A stretch of 64,000 bases of DNA. Origin: Pseudomonas sp. RIT-PI-r. GTDB taxonomy: Bacteria > Pseudomonadota > Gammaproteobacteria > Pseudomonadales > Pseudomonadaceae. A program made the position numbers and the translations under genes. This document shows, in pieces, positions 36,379 to 45,394 of this stretch. Where the stretch lies: NCBI RefSeq assembly GCF_001297015.1, contig NZ_LIGE01000035.1, forward strand, positions 1-64,000, given 5' to 3'. How positions within the stretch are numbered: position 1 is the stretch's first letter; the number at the start of each line of letters is the position of its first letter. The notes beneath the pieces are model-generated. The model ran no database searches. It saw nothing but the letters and a program-made list of their open reading frames with translations, and was not told the origin of the DNA.

Positions 36379-39093
36379 TCAGATGACGGCGACTGGTTGC
36401 ACATCGGCAGCCAGCAAGCGTTTTATTTCCGGGACACAGGAGCCGCATTGCGTGCCGCAGCCCAGATTGTTTTTCAAACCTTGCAGATCCAGCCCTTGGC
36501 GAATGCCGGCGCAGACCGCATTGAGGCTGACGTTCTTGCAGTTGCACAGGGTTTTATCCGCAGCGATCTGCGCCCCGGCGCTACCCGGCGGAGTACTCAT
36601 CGGTGCCAACACCCAGCGCCGCAGTTGTTCGTCCGCACGGCCCCCCAGCCACAACCCTTGCAGCCAATGCCGGGCGAGGGTTTCGCCGGCCAGGCGAATC
36701 GCGGTGATCCGCCCGTTTTCAATGCGCACGCGCTTGCCAATTGACCGGCGCGGGTCGTCGTAGGCCAATACCGGACCGTCGATCAGCGACAGACACTGGT
36801 CGATTTCACCGAGCAATTGCGGATTCGGCGCCTCGCTGCTGGCAGCGCGTATCAGCAATGCCGGTCGCTCACGCCCGACAAGGCTGAGACTCACGTAGGA
36901 AAATGCCTCACACAACGGTCGTAGGGTCTCGAAATGCTGTTGAACATTGCCTTCGATGAGTGCGAACAATTGCCATGGCAGATTCACCGCTTCCAGGCGC
37001 ACGCCGCTGTGTTTGAGTTCCGGTTGTTTCGACAATGGATCGAAGGCCGGCAGGGTCACGCTATTCACGCCGCCCTTGAGAAAGCGGTCACCCCAGTGCA
37101 TCGGCAGAAACGCCTGTCCCGGACGCACGCTGTCGTCGCTGCCAACCGCGACGATCACTGCGCCACGACGACTTTTAAGGTTGACCAGATCTCCCGGCAG
37201 CAAGCGATGCCTGCGCAGTTCGTCCGGGTGCAAGCTCAACACCGCTTCGCTGACATGCCCGAACAACTGCGCCGCCGTACCGGTGCGGCTCATACCGTGC
37301 CATTGATCACGCAGACGTCCAGTGATCAATGTCAGTGGAAAACGCGCATCGCGCTGTTCTTTGGCGGCGCGATAAGGGTCGGCTATGAATTGCGCGCGTC
37401 CGTTGGCGGTTGGGAAAATCCCGTCCTCGTACAGTCTTGGCGTTCCTTGCCGCGCGCCGACAGGGAAGGGCCATTGCTGCGGTCCGATCTCGTCGATCAG
37501 CGCATGACTGATCCCGGACATATCCAGATCCCGCCCGTGCGTCAGCCCTTTGAATTCATCGAACAACTGCGCAGGTTGGTTAAAGGTAAACAGGCTAGAT
37601 TCGGCGGGACGCAGACGTTTCTCCAGACGTTGTGCGAAATCCACCGTGATCGCCCAATCCGGACGCGCTTCACCGGGTGGGAGAATCGCTTTGCGTACGT
37701 GGGAAATGCGCCGCTCGGAATTGGTCACCGAGCCTTCCTTCTCGCCCCAACTGGCTGCGGGTAGCAGCAGATCAGCGAATGCCGCGGTTTCAGTGGTGCG
37801 AAAGGCTTCTTGCAGAACTACAAACGGGCAGGCCTCAAGCGCTGCTCGTACCGAATGTTGATCCGGCATCGATTGCGCAGGGTTGGTGCAGGCAATCCAC
37901 AACGCCTTGATCTTGCCGCTGCGCACCTGCTCGAACAGTTCGATGGCGCTGAGGCCGGTACTCTCCGGTAGCCGATCCACACCCCAGTAAGCCGCGACTT
38001 CGGCGCGGTGTTCAGGGTTGGCCACCTCGCGATGCCCTGGCAGCAAATTGGACAAGCTACCCGTTTCGCGTCCGCCCATGGCATTTGGCTGACCCGTCAA
38101 AGAGAAAGGTCCTGCACCCGGCCGGCCGATTTGCCCGGTGGCCAGGTGCAGATTGATCAACGCACTGTTCTTCGCGCTGCCGGCCGTGGACTGGTTCAAA
38201 CCCATGCACCACAGCGACAGGAAACTTGGTGAAGTCCCCACCCATTCGGCGCACTGCTGCAATTGCTCGACGCTGATCCCGCACAGTTGCGAAACCATTT
38301 GCGGGGTGTAATCGCGCACCAGATTTTTCAGTTCAGCCAAGCCTTCGGTGTGCGCTTTGATGAAGTCGCGATCAACCCAGTCTTCCCACAACAGCAGATG
38401 CAAAATCCCATGGAATAAAGCGACGTCGGTGCCGGGCAGAATCGCCAGATGCAGATCGGCGAGGTCGCAGGTGTCGGTGCGCCGTGGATCGATAACGATG
38501 ACTTTCATCTGCGGACGTCGGGTTTTTGCCTCTTCCAGCCGACGAAAAAGTACCGGATGGGCGTAGGCCATGTTACTGCCGACGATCATCACGCAATCGC
38601 TGAGCTCCAGGTCCTCGTAGCTGCAAGGCGGAGCATCAGCGCCAAGGCTGCGCTTGTAACCGACCACCGCCGAGGACATGCACAGGCGTGAATTGCTGTC
38701 GATGTTGTTGGTGCCGACCAGCGCTCGCGCGAGTTTGTTGAAGGCGTAGTAATCCTCGGTCAGCAGTTGCCCGGAGATATAGAACGCCACGCTGTCCGGG
38801 CCGTGCTCGGCGATGGTTTCAGCGAACACGTTGGCAGCATGTTCAAGCGCGGTGTCCCAATCGGTGCGACTGCGCGCCAGGCCTTTGCCCAGACGCAATT
38901 CCGGGTACAGCGCGCGGGCCGCGAGGTCGCCGGTCAGGTGCAGGGTCGAGCCTTTGCTGCACAGTTTGCCGAAGTTGGCCGGATGCGCCGGATCGCCGCT
39001 GACGCCGAGGATGCGCTCGCCATCATGTTCGATCAGCACGCCGCAGCCGACTCCGCAATAACAGCAGGTCGAGGCGGTCGTCTGGCGGCTCAT
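36379..39093 (-). CDS. assimilatory nitrate reductase, catalytic molybdoprotein
   Basis: The 904-residue protein has an N-terminal [4Fe-4S] site (CCYCGVGCGV and LCSKG), a bis-MGD molybdopterin domain (SRLCMSSAVVGYKRSLGAD with the Mo-ligand region, GLNQSTAGSAKNSALINLHLATG, HGMSRTGTAAQLFGH) and a C-terminal BFD-like [2Fe-2S] domain (CNCKNVS, CGTQCGSC). It reduces nitrate to nitrite in the cytoplasm. This is the gene called nasA or nasC in different bacteria, so I give no symbol. Its start overlaps nirD by one base; cobA follows after 13 bp. Confidence 0.94.
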   Translation of the reverse strand: MSRQTTASTCCYCGVGCGVLIEHDGERILGVSGDPAHPANFGKLCSKGSTLHLTGDLAARALYPELRLGKGLARSRTDWDTALEHAANVFAETIAEHGPDSVAFYISGQLLTEDYYAFNKLARALVGTNNIDSNSRLCMSSAVVGYKRSLGADAPPCSYEDLELSDCVMIVGSNMAYAHPVLFRRLEEAKTRRPQMKVIVIDPRRTDTCDLADLHLAILPGTDVALFHGILHLLLWEDWVDRDFIKAHTEGLAELKNLVRDYTPQMVSQLCGISVEQLQQCAEWVGTSPSFLSLWCMGLNQSTAGSAKNSALINLHLATGQIGRPGAGPFSLTGQPNAMGGRETGSLSNLLPGHREVANPEHRAEVAAYWGVDRLPESTGLSAIELFEQVRSGKIKALWIACTNPAQSMPDQHSVRAALEACPFVVLQEAFRTTETAAFADLLLPAASWGEKEGSVTNSERRISHVRKAILPPGEARPDWAITVDFAQRLEKRLRPAESSLFTFNQPAQLFDEFKGLTHGRDLDMSGISHALIDEIGPQQWPFPVGARQGTPRLYEDGIFPTANGRAQFIADPYRAAKEQRDARFPLTLITGRLRDQWHGMSRTGTAAQLFGHVSEAVLSLHPDELRRHRLLPGDLVNLKSRRGAVIVAVGSDDSVRPGQAFLPMHWGDRFLKGGVNSVTLPAFDPLSKQPELKHSGVRLEAVNLPWQLFALIEGNVQQHFETLRPLCEAFSYVSLSLVGRERPALLIRAASSEAPNPQLLGEIDQCLSLIDGPVLAYDDPRRSIGKRVRIENGRITAIRLAGETLARHWLQGLWLGGRADEQLRRWVLAPMSTPPGSAGAQIAADKTLCNCKNVSLNAVCAGIRQGLDLQGLKNNLGCGTQCGSCVPEIKRLLAADVQPVAVI

Positions 39094-39410
39094 CAGATGG
39101 CGTCCCGCAGAGCCAGCTGCACGCGCCCGTTTTCGACCCGCGCCGGGTGATGGTGCGCGCAGCCGATGTCCGGCGCCTGAGCTTCACCGGACTCGAGGTC
39201 GATCTGCCAGTTGTGCAGCGGGCAGGCGACGCGTTTGCCGTAGATCAAACCTTGCGACAACGGCCCGCCCTTGTGCGGGCAGCGGTCGTCGAGGGCGAAA
39301 ACCTCATCGTCACTTGTACGAAAAATCGCAATGTCACCTTTTGGTCCGGCAATGATCCGCGAGCCGAGGGCGTTGATCTCTTCGAGAGCACAGATATCCA
39401 GCCAGTTCAT
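39093..39410 (-). CDS. nirD: nitrite reductase small subunit, Rieske type
   Basis: The 105-residue protein has the Rieske [2Fe-2S] pairs CPHKGG and CPLHNW. It partners NirB in NADH-dependent nitrite reduction to ammonium. Start ATG 39410 overlaps the nirB stop (ATGA), and its stop overlaps the start of the nitrate reductase gene (TGATG). The tight overlaps show translational coupling. A longer open frame upstream runs inside nirB and is not the gene. Confidence 0.95.
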   Translation of the reverse strand: MNWLDICALEEINALGSRIIAGPKGDIAIFRTSDDEVFALDDRCPHKGGPLSQGLIYGKRVACPLHNWQIDLESGEAQAPDIGCAHHHPARVENGRVQLALRDAI

Positions 39411-41860
39411 GCTGGCACCTCCAGATTTTTCACGGGAATTACGTCGAATTCTTTCTTCAGTTGCGGCTGCGCCAAGCGTTCTTTCCAAGGGTCTTGCTCG
39501 AACGACAGGGAGAATTGCAGGCGCTCGTTCAGGGCTTTGCGGCGTTCCGGGTCTTCCAGCACGGCTTTCTTGATGTGTTCCATGCCGACCCGTTGCAGGT
39601 AGTGCACGGTGCGTTCGAGGTAGAAGGCCTCTTCGCGATACAGCTGCAGGAACGCACCGTTGTATTCGCGGACTTCTTCGGCGGTTTTCAGCTTGACGAA
39701 AAATTCGGCGACCTCGGTTTTGATCCCGCCGTTGCCACCGATGTACATCTCCCAGCCGGAGTCGACGCCGATGATTCCTACGTCTTTGATCCCTGCTTCC
39801 GAGCAGTTGCGTGGGCATCCGGAAACAGCGAGTTTCACTTTGTGCGGTGACCACATGTTGAACAGGTCGCGCTCAAGCTCGATGCCCAGTTGTGTCGAGT
39901 TTTGCGTGCCGAAGCGGCAGAATTCGCTGCCGACGCAGGTCTTCACGGTGCGGATGGATTTGCCGTAGGCATGCCCGGACGGCATGTCGAGGTCTTTCCA
40001 GACGCCGGGCAAGTCCTGCTTCTTGATGCCGAGCAAATCGATGCGCTGACCGCCGGTAACCTTAACCATCGGCACGTTGTACTTGTCGGCCACGTCGGCA
40101 ATCCGCCGCAGTTCCGAAGGATTGGTCACGCCGCCCCACATCCGGGGCACCACCGAGTAAGTGCCGTCCTTCTGGATGTTGGCGTGCGCGCGTTCGTTGA
40201 TCAGTCGCGATTGCGGGTCGTCCTTGGCTTCGCCGGGCCAGGTGGAAATCAGGTAATAGTTGAGGGCAGGGCGGCAGGTGGCGCAGCCGTTCGGCGTGCG
40301 CCAGTTGAGGTAGCTCATGGTGCCGGCGATGGTCAGCAGATGCTGCTCGCGAATGGCTTGGCGGATCTGGCCGTGATTGAGGTCGCTGCAACCGCAGATG
40401 GCTTTTTCGCTTTTCGGTTTGACGTCCGCTGCGCCGCCGACGGTGTTGATCAGGATCTGCTCGACCAGCCCGGCGCAGGAACCGCAGGAGCTGGCCGCTT
40501 TGGTGTGTTTCTTCACCTCATCGACGCTGAACAGGCCGTGTTCCTGAATCGCTTTGACGATGGTGCCTTTGCACACGCCGTTGCAACCGCAGACTTCGGC
40601 GGTGTCGGCCATGACCATGGCTTTGTCCTGGCCCTGATGTCCTACGTCGCCCAAAGCATTTTCGCCGAACATGAGGTGATCGCGGATCTCGCCGATGGCG
40701 TGATTCTCACGAATCTGGCGGAAATACCAACCGCCATCTGCCGTGTCGCCGTACAGACAGGCGCCGACCAGCACGTCATCCTTGATCACCAGTTTTTTGT
40801 ACACGCCGCCAATCGGGTCGGAGAGGGTGATGGTCTCGGTGCCTTCGCCGCCCATGAAGTCGCCAGCGGAAAACAGGTCGATGCCGGTGACTTTCAATTT
40901 GGTCGACGTCACCGAGCCCTGATAACGAGCGAAACCCAATTGGGCGAGGTGGTTGGCGCACACCTTGGCCTGTTCGAACAGCGGCGCGACGAGACCGTAG
41001 GCAATCCCGCGATGGCTGGCGCACTCGCCGATCGCGTAGATGCGCGGATCGTAGGTTTGCAGCGTGTCATTGACCAGAATCCCGCGATTGCACGGGATGC
41101 CGGCCTTCTCAGCGAGTTCGGTGTTAGGACGAATGCCGGCGGCCATCACCACCAGATCAGCGGGGATGATGTCGCCGTTCTTGAATTGCACCGAGCCGAC
41201 CCGGCCATTGCCGGCGTCGTGCAAGGCCTGGGTCTGTTCGCACAGACGGAAGTGCAGGCCGCGGGATTCGAGGGCGCTTTGCAGCAGTTGGCCGCTGGTC
41301 TTGTCCAGTTGCCGTTCCAGCAACCATTCGCCGATATGCACCACGGTGACGTGCATGCCGCGCAGCATCAGGCCGTTGGCCGCTTCAAGACCGAGCAGGC
41401 CGCCGCCGATGACCACCGCGTGTTTGTGGGTTTTCGCGGTGTCGATCATCGCTTGAGTGTCGGCGATGTCGCGGTAGCCGATCACGCCGTGCAGAGTGTT
41501 GCCGGGGATCGGCAGGATGAACGGTGTCGAACCCGTGGCGATCAGCAGGCGATCGTATTCGGCCTCGGTGCCATCCTCGGCGATCACCCGGCGTTTGACC
41601 CGATCGATCTCCACCACTTTGCGGTTGAGCAACAACTTGATGTTGTTTTGCAGGTACCAGTCGAGATCGTTGAGCACGATTTCTTCGAAGGTCTGCTCAC
41701 CGGCCAGCACCGGCGACAGCAGGATGCGGTTGTAATTGGTGTGCGGCTCGGCGCCGAAGACCGTGATGTCGTACAGCTCGTTGCTCAGCTTGAGCAGTTC
41801 TTCGAGGGTGCGGACCCCGGCCATGCCATTGCCGATCATCACCAGTTTGAGTTTTTTCAT
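39407..41860 (-). CDS. nirB: NAD(P)H-dependent nitrite reductase large subunit
   Basis: The 817-residue protein has, in order, an FAD/NAD domain (MIGNGMAGVRT; VVIGGGLLGLEAANGL), two BFD [2Fe-2S] segments (CGCNGVCKG with CGSCAGL; CGCSD with CATCRP), and a siroheme/[4Fe-4S] domain with TCVGSEFCRFG and SGCPRNCSEA. It reduces nitrite to ammonium. Start ATG 41860 has GGAG 8 bases before it. It is first in the unit nirB-nirD-nitrate reductase-cobA, whose leader carries NasT-type RNA hairpins and a terminator. Confidence 0.96.
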   Translation of the reverse strand: MKKLKLVMIGNGMAGVRTLEELLKLSNELYDITVFGAEPHTNYNRILLSPVLAGEQTFEEIVLNDLDWYLQNNIKLLLNRKVVEIDRVKRRVIAEDGTEAEYDRLLIATGSTPFILPIPGNTLHGVIGYRDIADTQAMIDTAKTHKHAVVIGGGLLGLEAANGLMLRGMHVTVVHIGEWLLERQLDKTSGQLLQSALESRGLHFRLCEQTQALHDAGNGRVGSVQFKNGDIIPADLVVMAAGIRPNTELAEKAGIPCNRGILVNDTLQTYDPRIYAIGECASHRGIAYGLVAPLFEQAKVCANHLAQLGFARYQGSVTSTKLKVTGIDLFSAGDFMGGEGTETITLSDPIGGVYKKLVIKDDVLVGACLYGDTADGGWYFRQIRENHAIGEIRDHLMFGENALGDVGHQGQDKAMVMADTAEVCGCNGVCKGTIVKAIQEHGLFSVDEVKKHTKAASSCGSCAGLVEQILINTVGGAADVKPKSEKAICGCSDLNHGQIRQAIREQHLLTIAGTMSYLNWRTPNGCATCRPALNYYLISTWPGEAKDDPQSRLINERAHANIQKDGTYSVVPRMWGGVTNPSELRRIADVADKYNVPMVKVTGGQRIDLLGIKKQDLPGVWKDLDMPSGHAYGKSIRTVKTCVGSEFCRFGTQNSTQLGIELERDLFNMWSPHKVKLAVSGCPRNCSEAGIKDVGIIGVDSGWEMYIGGNGGIKTEVAEFFVKLKTAEEVREYNGAFLQLYREEAFYLERTVHYLQRVGMEHIKKAVLEDPERRKALNERLQFSLSFEQDPWKERLAQPQLKKEFDVIPVKNLEVPA

Positions 41861-41930
41861 CAGGTTCTCCGGGGAGCTGCGGCTGGCCTCTTGTGGGCAG
41901 TCAGGCCTTGCTCGAGAAATTTTGCGCAAA

Positions 41931-42020
41931 CAAAAAAGGCGTCCCGCTAGTTGCCTAGCGAGGACGCCTTTGTCCTGGTCCCGTTCTCTCGGGAAGCGCA
42001 GCCTTCGTCGTTGAAGGCTG
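41931..42020 (-). ncRNA. NasT (ANTAR) antitermination leader of the nirB unit
   Basis: Read on the minus strand the leader has hairpin P1 (42020-41999, CAGCCTTC-AACGAC-GAAGGCTG), a middle hairpin (41994-41979, TCCCG-AGAGAA-CGGGA) and P2 (41976-41961, AGGAC-AAAGGC-GTCCT). All three loops are six bases with A first and G fourth, the ANTAR recognition pattern. P2 shares GGCGTCC with the 5' arm of a strong terminator (stem 41968-41938, then UUUUUU). P2 and terminator therefore exclude each other, so NasT binding would allow readthrough. Confidence 0.85.
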
Positions 42021-42048
42021 GGCTTTATGTGTGTGTTGAGAGGGGTAA

Positions 42049-42065
42049 TGCAGTGGTTGTGCCAA
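42049..42065 (-). promoter_or_regulatory. sigma54 promoter of the nirB unit
   Basis: TTGGCACAACCACTGCA on the minus strand has GG and GC 10 bases apart and matches TGGCAC-N5-TTGCA with one mismatch. The predicted start near 42038 is about 18 bases before hairpin P1. Confidence 0.8.
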
Positions 42066-42191
42066 GTGGGGACGGTGGCGGGTTTATTGGGGGCGAGGGA
42101 TTTTGAGGATGGATTTTGTGCACTGATTCGAAGCGGGTTGCTCGTTCGTGGGGCATTCAGGCAGATAAATTTGTGGTGATTGGGCTGACGT

Positions 42192-42259
42192 CATCGCGAG
42201 CAGGCTCACTCCTACAGGGGAACGCATTTCAAATGGTAGGAGTGAGCCTGCTCGCGATG
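42192..42259. repeat. REP doublet, family A
   Basis: Inverted copies of GTAGGAGTGAGCCTGCTCGC between the kinase/phosphatase gene and the nirB promoter. Confidence 0.9.
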
Positions 42260-42273
42260 GCCGCGACGCGGTG

Positions 42274-43944
42274 TCAGTGATGAAACAACAAAACCAGCAG
42301 CACCAGATTCCCAAGCAAAGCCACCAATGCCATCGTCCGCCAGACCTTCAGCGGCTCGCGCTCCAGCAAGGGCCGAGGCCGCACACTCAAACTGCGCCGC
42401 TCACCCTGTTCCAGCACCAGCAACCATTCCTCAGCCGTTTCAAACCGTTGTTGCGGATCAGCCGCCACCCCGCGCTCGAGACTCTGCGCCAGCCAGTCCG
42501 GCAGATCGGGCCGATAGCGACTGGCGCTCACCGCGACACCAAATCGCGGCCGCTGAAACGCTTCGATCTCGCCATAGGGGAAATGCCCGGTCAGCAGGAA
42601 ATACAGGGTCACACCGACCGCATACAAATCCTGCTGCGCACTCGGCGGATCACCGCGGAACGCTTCCGGGGCGATGTAGCTCGGAGTGCCTGGCAGTGTC
42701 GACGGCGCGTCTTCGGACAACCCCGGGCAATACGCCAGGCCAAAATCGAGCAGGCGCAATTCACCGTCGTCACCCCAATGCAGATTCTCCGGTTTGATAT
42801 CCCGGTGCAGAATCTGCCGCCGATGCAGCAGGCCGACCGCACGCAGCAGGCGTTCGGCGAGGTCCTGCCATTGCGCCAAGGGCAACGGGCCTGACTGTTG
42901 AAACAGCTGTGCCAGCGTCGCCCCGGAATATTCCCGCATCACGTAGTACAAATGCTGACGCTGCTGGCAGGCATGGACTTCAGGAAAGTGGCGACCGGCT
43001 ACGCGTTTCAGAAACCATTCCTCGGACAACAGCGCTTGCCCGGCGTAGGAATCATCGGCGGAACGCGTGGGTAGGGTTTTCAGAAGCCACGTCTGACCTT
43101 GTCCATCAAGCACCCGATACAGCAGCGATTGCTGGCTCTGAGCGACAACGTCCAGCACTTGCCAGCCTTCGAACGACTGACCGGGTTTCAACGGTGGCGG
43201 CAGGGGCCATTGCTGCAAATGAATCAGCGCATCGCCGATACTGGCCTCACCCAAAGCATCCACCCGCACCAGCAAAGCACTGGCATTGTCCTGGCTCCCC
43301 GCCAGATGCGCGGCGTTGACCAGCGTCTGCGCTGCGCTGCGCAGATCCGGCTGATCACGCAGAATCGCCGCAATCGCGGTATCGCCCAACGTCGACCAGA
43401 CCCCGTCGCTGAGCAGCACAAAGCTTTCGCCGTCACGCAGTTCGCCGTCGAGGAAATCCAGCACCAGATGCTGATCCAGCCCCAGCGCACGTTTGAGCAC
43501 ATGCTGCATGCCCGGCTGCTCCCAGACGTGATCTTCCGAGATCCGCTGCAAGCGCTCGGCGTGCCAGCGATAAACCCGGCAATCGCCGACATGGGCGAGG
43601 GTAAAGCGCCGACCACGCATGACCAGAGCACTGACCGTGGTGAGCAGCGGTTGCCCACCGCCATTGGCCTGCAGCCAGCGATTTTGCGCGAGCAGCAGGC
43701 GATCCAGCGCCTGCGCCACGCTCCAGGTTTCCGGTGTGGCGTAGTAGTCGAGCGCCAGCGCCTGCAACGTCGAGCGCGCAGCCAGTCCGCCATCGGCGCA
43801 CTGGCTGACGCCGTCGGCGATGGCGAACAGATAACCCTTGCTTGCCGCCAACGCCGGAGCGGGCGTGACCAGGCGCAAAGCGTCCTGATTCTCCGCGCGC
43901 GGGCCGGTGGCGCTGGCTTCGGCAAAACTCAGTTGCAGGGCCAT
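42274..43944 (-). CDS. PP2C phosphatase-Ser/Thr kinase fusion, membrane anchored
   Basis: The 556-residue protein has an N-terminal PP2C domain (RAENQDA, FAIADGVSQCADGG, HVGDCRVYRW, VLLSDGVW, SQDNASALLV; metal Asp residues present) and a Hanks-type kinase from about residue 260. The kinase keeps K289 (WLLKTLP), H380-R-D382 (HRDIKPENL), DFG and APEAF, but the glycine-rich loop is replaced by VVAQSQQSLLY. One TM helix at the very C-terminus anchors it with both domains in the cytoplasm. It lies 7 bp after the nitrate transporter gene and must be cotranscribed. Targets are unknown; a role in nitrate assimilation is inferred from position. A similar gene sits in the nas region of P. aeruginosa. 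Confidence 0.9.
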   Translation of the reverse strand: MALQLSFAEASATGPRAENQDALRLVTPAPALAASKGYLFAIADGVSQCADGGLAARSTLQALALDYYATPETWSVAQALDRLLLAQNRWLQANGGGQPLLTTVSALVMRGRRFTLAHVGDCRVYRWHAERLQRISEDHVWEQPGMQHVLKRALGLDQHLVLDFLDGELRDGESFVLLSDGVWSTLGDTAIAAILRDQPDLRSAAQTLVNAAHLAGSQDNASALLVRVDALGEASIGDALIHLQQWPLPPPLKPGQSFEGWQVLDVVAQSQQSLLYRVLDGQGQTWLLKTLPTRSADDSYAGQALLSEEWFLKRVAGRHFPEVHACQQRQHLYYVMREYSGATLAQLFQQSGPLPLAQWQDLAERLLRAVGLLHRRQILHRDIKPENLHWGDDGELRLLDFGLAYCPGLSEDAPSTLPGTPSYIAPEAFRGDPPSAQQDLYAVGVTLYFLLTGHFPYGEIEAFQRPRFGVAVSASRYRPDLPDWLAQSLERGVAADPQQRFETAEEWLLVLEQGERRSLSVRPRPLLEREPLKVWRTMALVALLGNLVLLVLLFHH

Positions 43945-43951
43945 TGATGCT

Positions 43952-45163
43952 TCAGACCCGCGCCGCCGTCACCGCCGCCGAACCCCAGGTGGTTCTCCAG
44001 CGACGCTTGACGCCGTGCAGGCCAAACCACGCCAATACACCCAGGCTGGCGAACAACCACAGGGCCAGTTGATAGCTGCCGGTGCTCTGTTTGATCGCGC
44101 CCATGCCAGCGGCCAAGGCAAAACCGCCGATGCCGCCGGCCATGCCGATCAGTCCGGTCATGACGCCGATCTCGAGACGAAAACGCTGTGGCACCAGTTG
44201 GAAAACCGCACCGTTGCCTGCCCCTAAACCGAGCATGGTGCAGACGAAAAGGGCGAGTGCCGCGTAGGAACTTGGCAGGTTGAAGCCGACGGCAGCGATG
44301 CAGATGGCGGCAACGGTGTACATCGCCAGCAGCGTGCGGATGCCTCCGAAGCGGTCAGCCAGTGCGCCACCCAGTGGCCGCATCAGACTGCCGCCGAACA
44401 CGCAGGCGGCGGTGTAGTAACCGGCAGTCACCGGGCTCAGGCCGTATTGATCGTTGAAGTAGCCGGGCAGGGCGCTGGCCAGGCCGATGAAGCCGCCGAA
44501 GGTCACGCTGTAGAAAAACATGAACCACCAGCTGTCACGGTCGCCCAAGGCTTTGAAGTAGTCGGTCATGGCTTTGGCTTTTGGCCGTTCTGGCGCGTTC
44601 TTCGCCAGCCAGGCGAACAGCACCAGCGTCAGGATCAGCGGGATCAGGGCGAAACCGAAGACATTGCTCCAGCCGAACGCGGCGGCGAGTACCGGCGCCA
44701 GTAGCGCGGCGAACACGGTGCCGGAGTTGCCCGCACCGGCAATGCCCATGGCTTTGCCCTGATGCTGTGGCGGATACCATTGCGAAGCCAGCGGCAGCGC
44801 AACAGCAAACGACGCGCCGGCCATGCCGAGGAACAGACCGAGGATCAGCGCCTGTTCATAACTGTGGATGCCGATTTTCCAGGCACCGAACAAAGCGCAA
44901 ATCACGATGACTTGGCCGATCAGACCGGCGGTTTTTGGCGACAGTCGATCGGCGAGCATGCCCATGATGAAGCGCAGTACCGCACCGGCGAGGATCGGCG
45001 TAGCGACGACGAGGCCACGTTGTTGCGTGGTCAAGTGCAGGTCGGCGGCGATCTGCACCGCCAGCGGGCCGAGCAGGTACCAGACCATGAAACTCAGGTC
45101 GAAATAGAGGAAGGCCGCGAACAGGGTCGGGGTGTGGCCGGATTTCCAGAAGCTTGAATTCAT
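43952..45163 (-). CDS. MFS nitrate/nitrite transporter (NarK/NasA type)
   Basis: The 403-residue protein has twelve TM helices and the nitrate-porter signatures, such as GMAGASFAVALPLASQWYPPQHQGKAMGIAGAGNSG and GLIGMAGGIGGFALAAGMG. It imports nitrate for assimilation. The start is ATG 45163 (MNSSFWKSGHT); the longer open frame to 45259 runs into the leader. The upstream leader has NasT-type hairpins and a terminator. The kinase/phosphatase gene follows. Confidence 0.92.
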   Translation of the reverse strand: MNSSFWKSGHTPTLFAAFLYFDLSFMVWYLLGPLAVQIAADLHLTTQQRGLVVATPILAGAVLRFIMGMLADRLSPKTAGLIGQVIVICALFGAWKIGIHSYEQALILGLFLGMAGASFAVALPLASQWYPPQHQGKAMGIAGAGNSGTVFAALLAPVLAAAFGWSNVFGFALIPLILTLVLFAWLAKNAPERPKAKAMTDYFKALGDRDSWWFMFFYSVTFGGFIGLASALPGYFNDQYGLSPVTAGYYTAACVFGGSLMRPLGGALADRFGGIRTLLAMYTVAAICIAAVGFNLPSSYAALALFVCTMLGLGAGNGAVFQLVPQRFRLEIGVMTGLIGMAGGIGGFALAAGMGAIKQSTGSYQLALWLFASLGVLAWFGLHGVKRRWRTTWGSAAVTAARV

Positions 45164-45264
45164 CGCGCACCTCAGCTGAAAAGAGTCTCGAAAGGAGTCA
45201 TGCAACAGCAGGTGGGGCGCCGCCACGGCCGCACCACCGGCCCCGAGCTGTGGGGCCAAAACGC

Positions 45265-45348
45265 AAAAACGTCGCTACCTGATGCGCCGGTTGGGCGAAC
45301 GGGTGAGCGACGTCTTTGTCGTGGGTGGGGCAACCGCCGTTGGTTACC
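45265..45348 (-). ncRNA. NasT (ANTAR) antitermination leader of the nitrate transporter unit
   Basis: On the minus strand: P1 (45348-45329, GGTAACC-AACGGC-GGTTGCC), a 7-base linker, P2 (45321-45308, CGAC-AAAGAC-GTCG), then a terminator with arms 45313-45302 and 45279-45269 and a U-run at 45269-45265. Both loops are six bases with A first and G fourth. P2 shares GTCG with the terminator 5' arm, so the two structures compete. The plan is the same as in the nirB leader. Confidence 0.85.
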
Positions 45349-45362
45349 TGTGCGTTTTACAT

Positions 45363-45379
45363 AGCTAGATTTGTGCCAA
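45363..45379 (-). promoter_or_regulatory. sigma54 promoter of the transporter unit
   Basis: TTGGCACAAATCTAGCT on the minus strand has GG and GC 10 bases apart. The predicted start near 45352 is only a few bases before hairpin P1. Confidence 0.75.
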
Positions 45380-45394
45380 CAGCCTGAAAATCAA

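Noticed and set aside
39890..41950. Long plus-strand open frame (686 codons) opposite nirB
   Set aside because: Antisense shadow of nirB, which has complete cofactor motifs on the other strand.
41979..41994. Using the middle nirB-leader hairpin as the only P2
   Set aside because: It does not overlap the terminator, whereas 41961-41976 does and mirrors the transporter leader; the choice remains open, so it is reported as an extra hexaloop.
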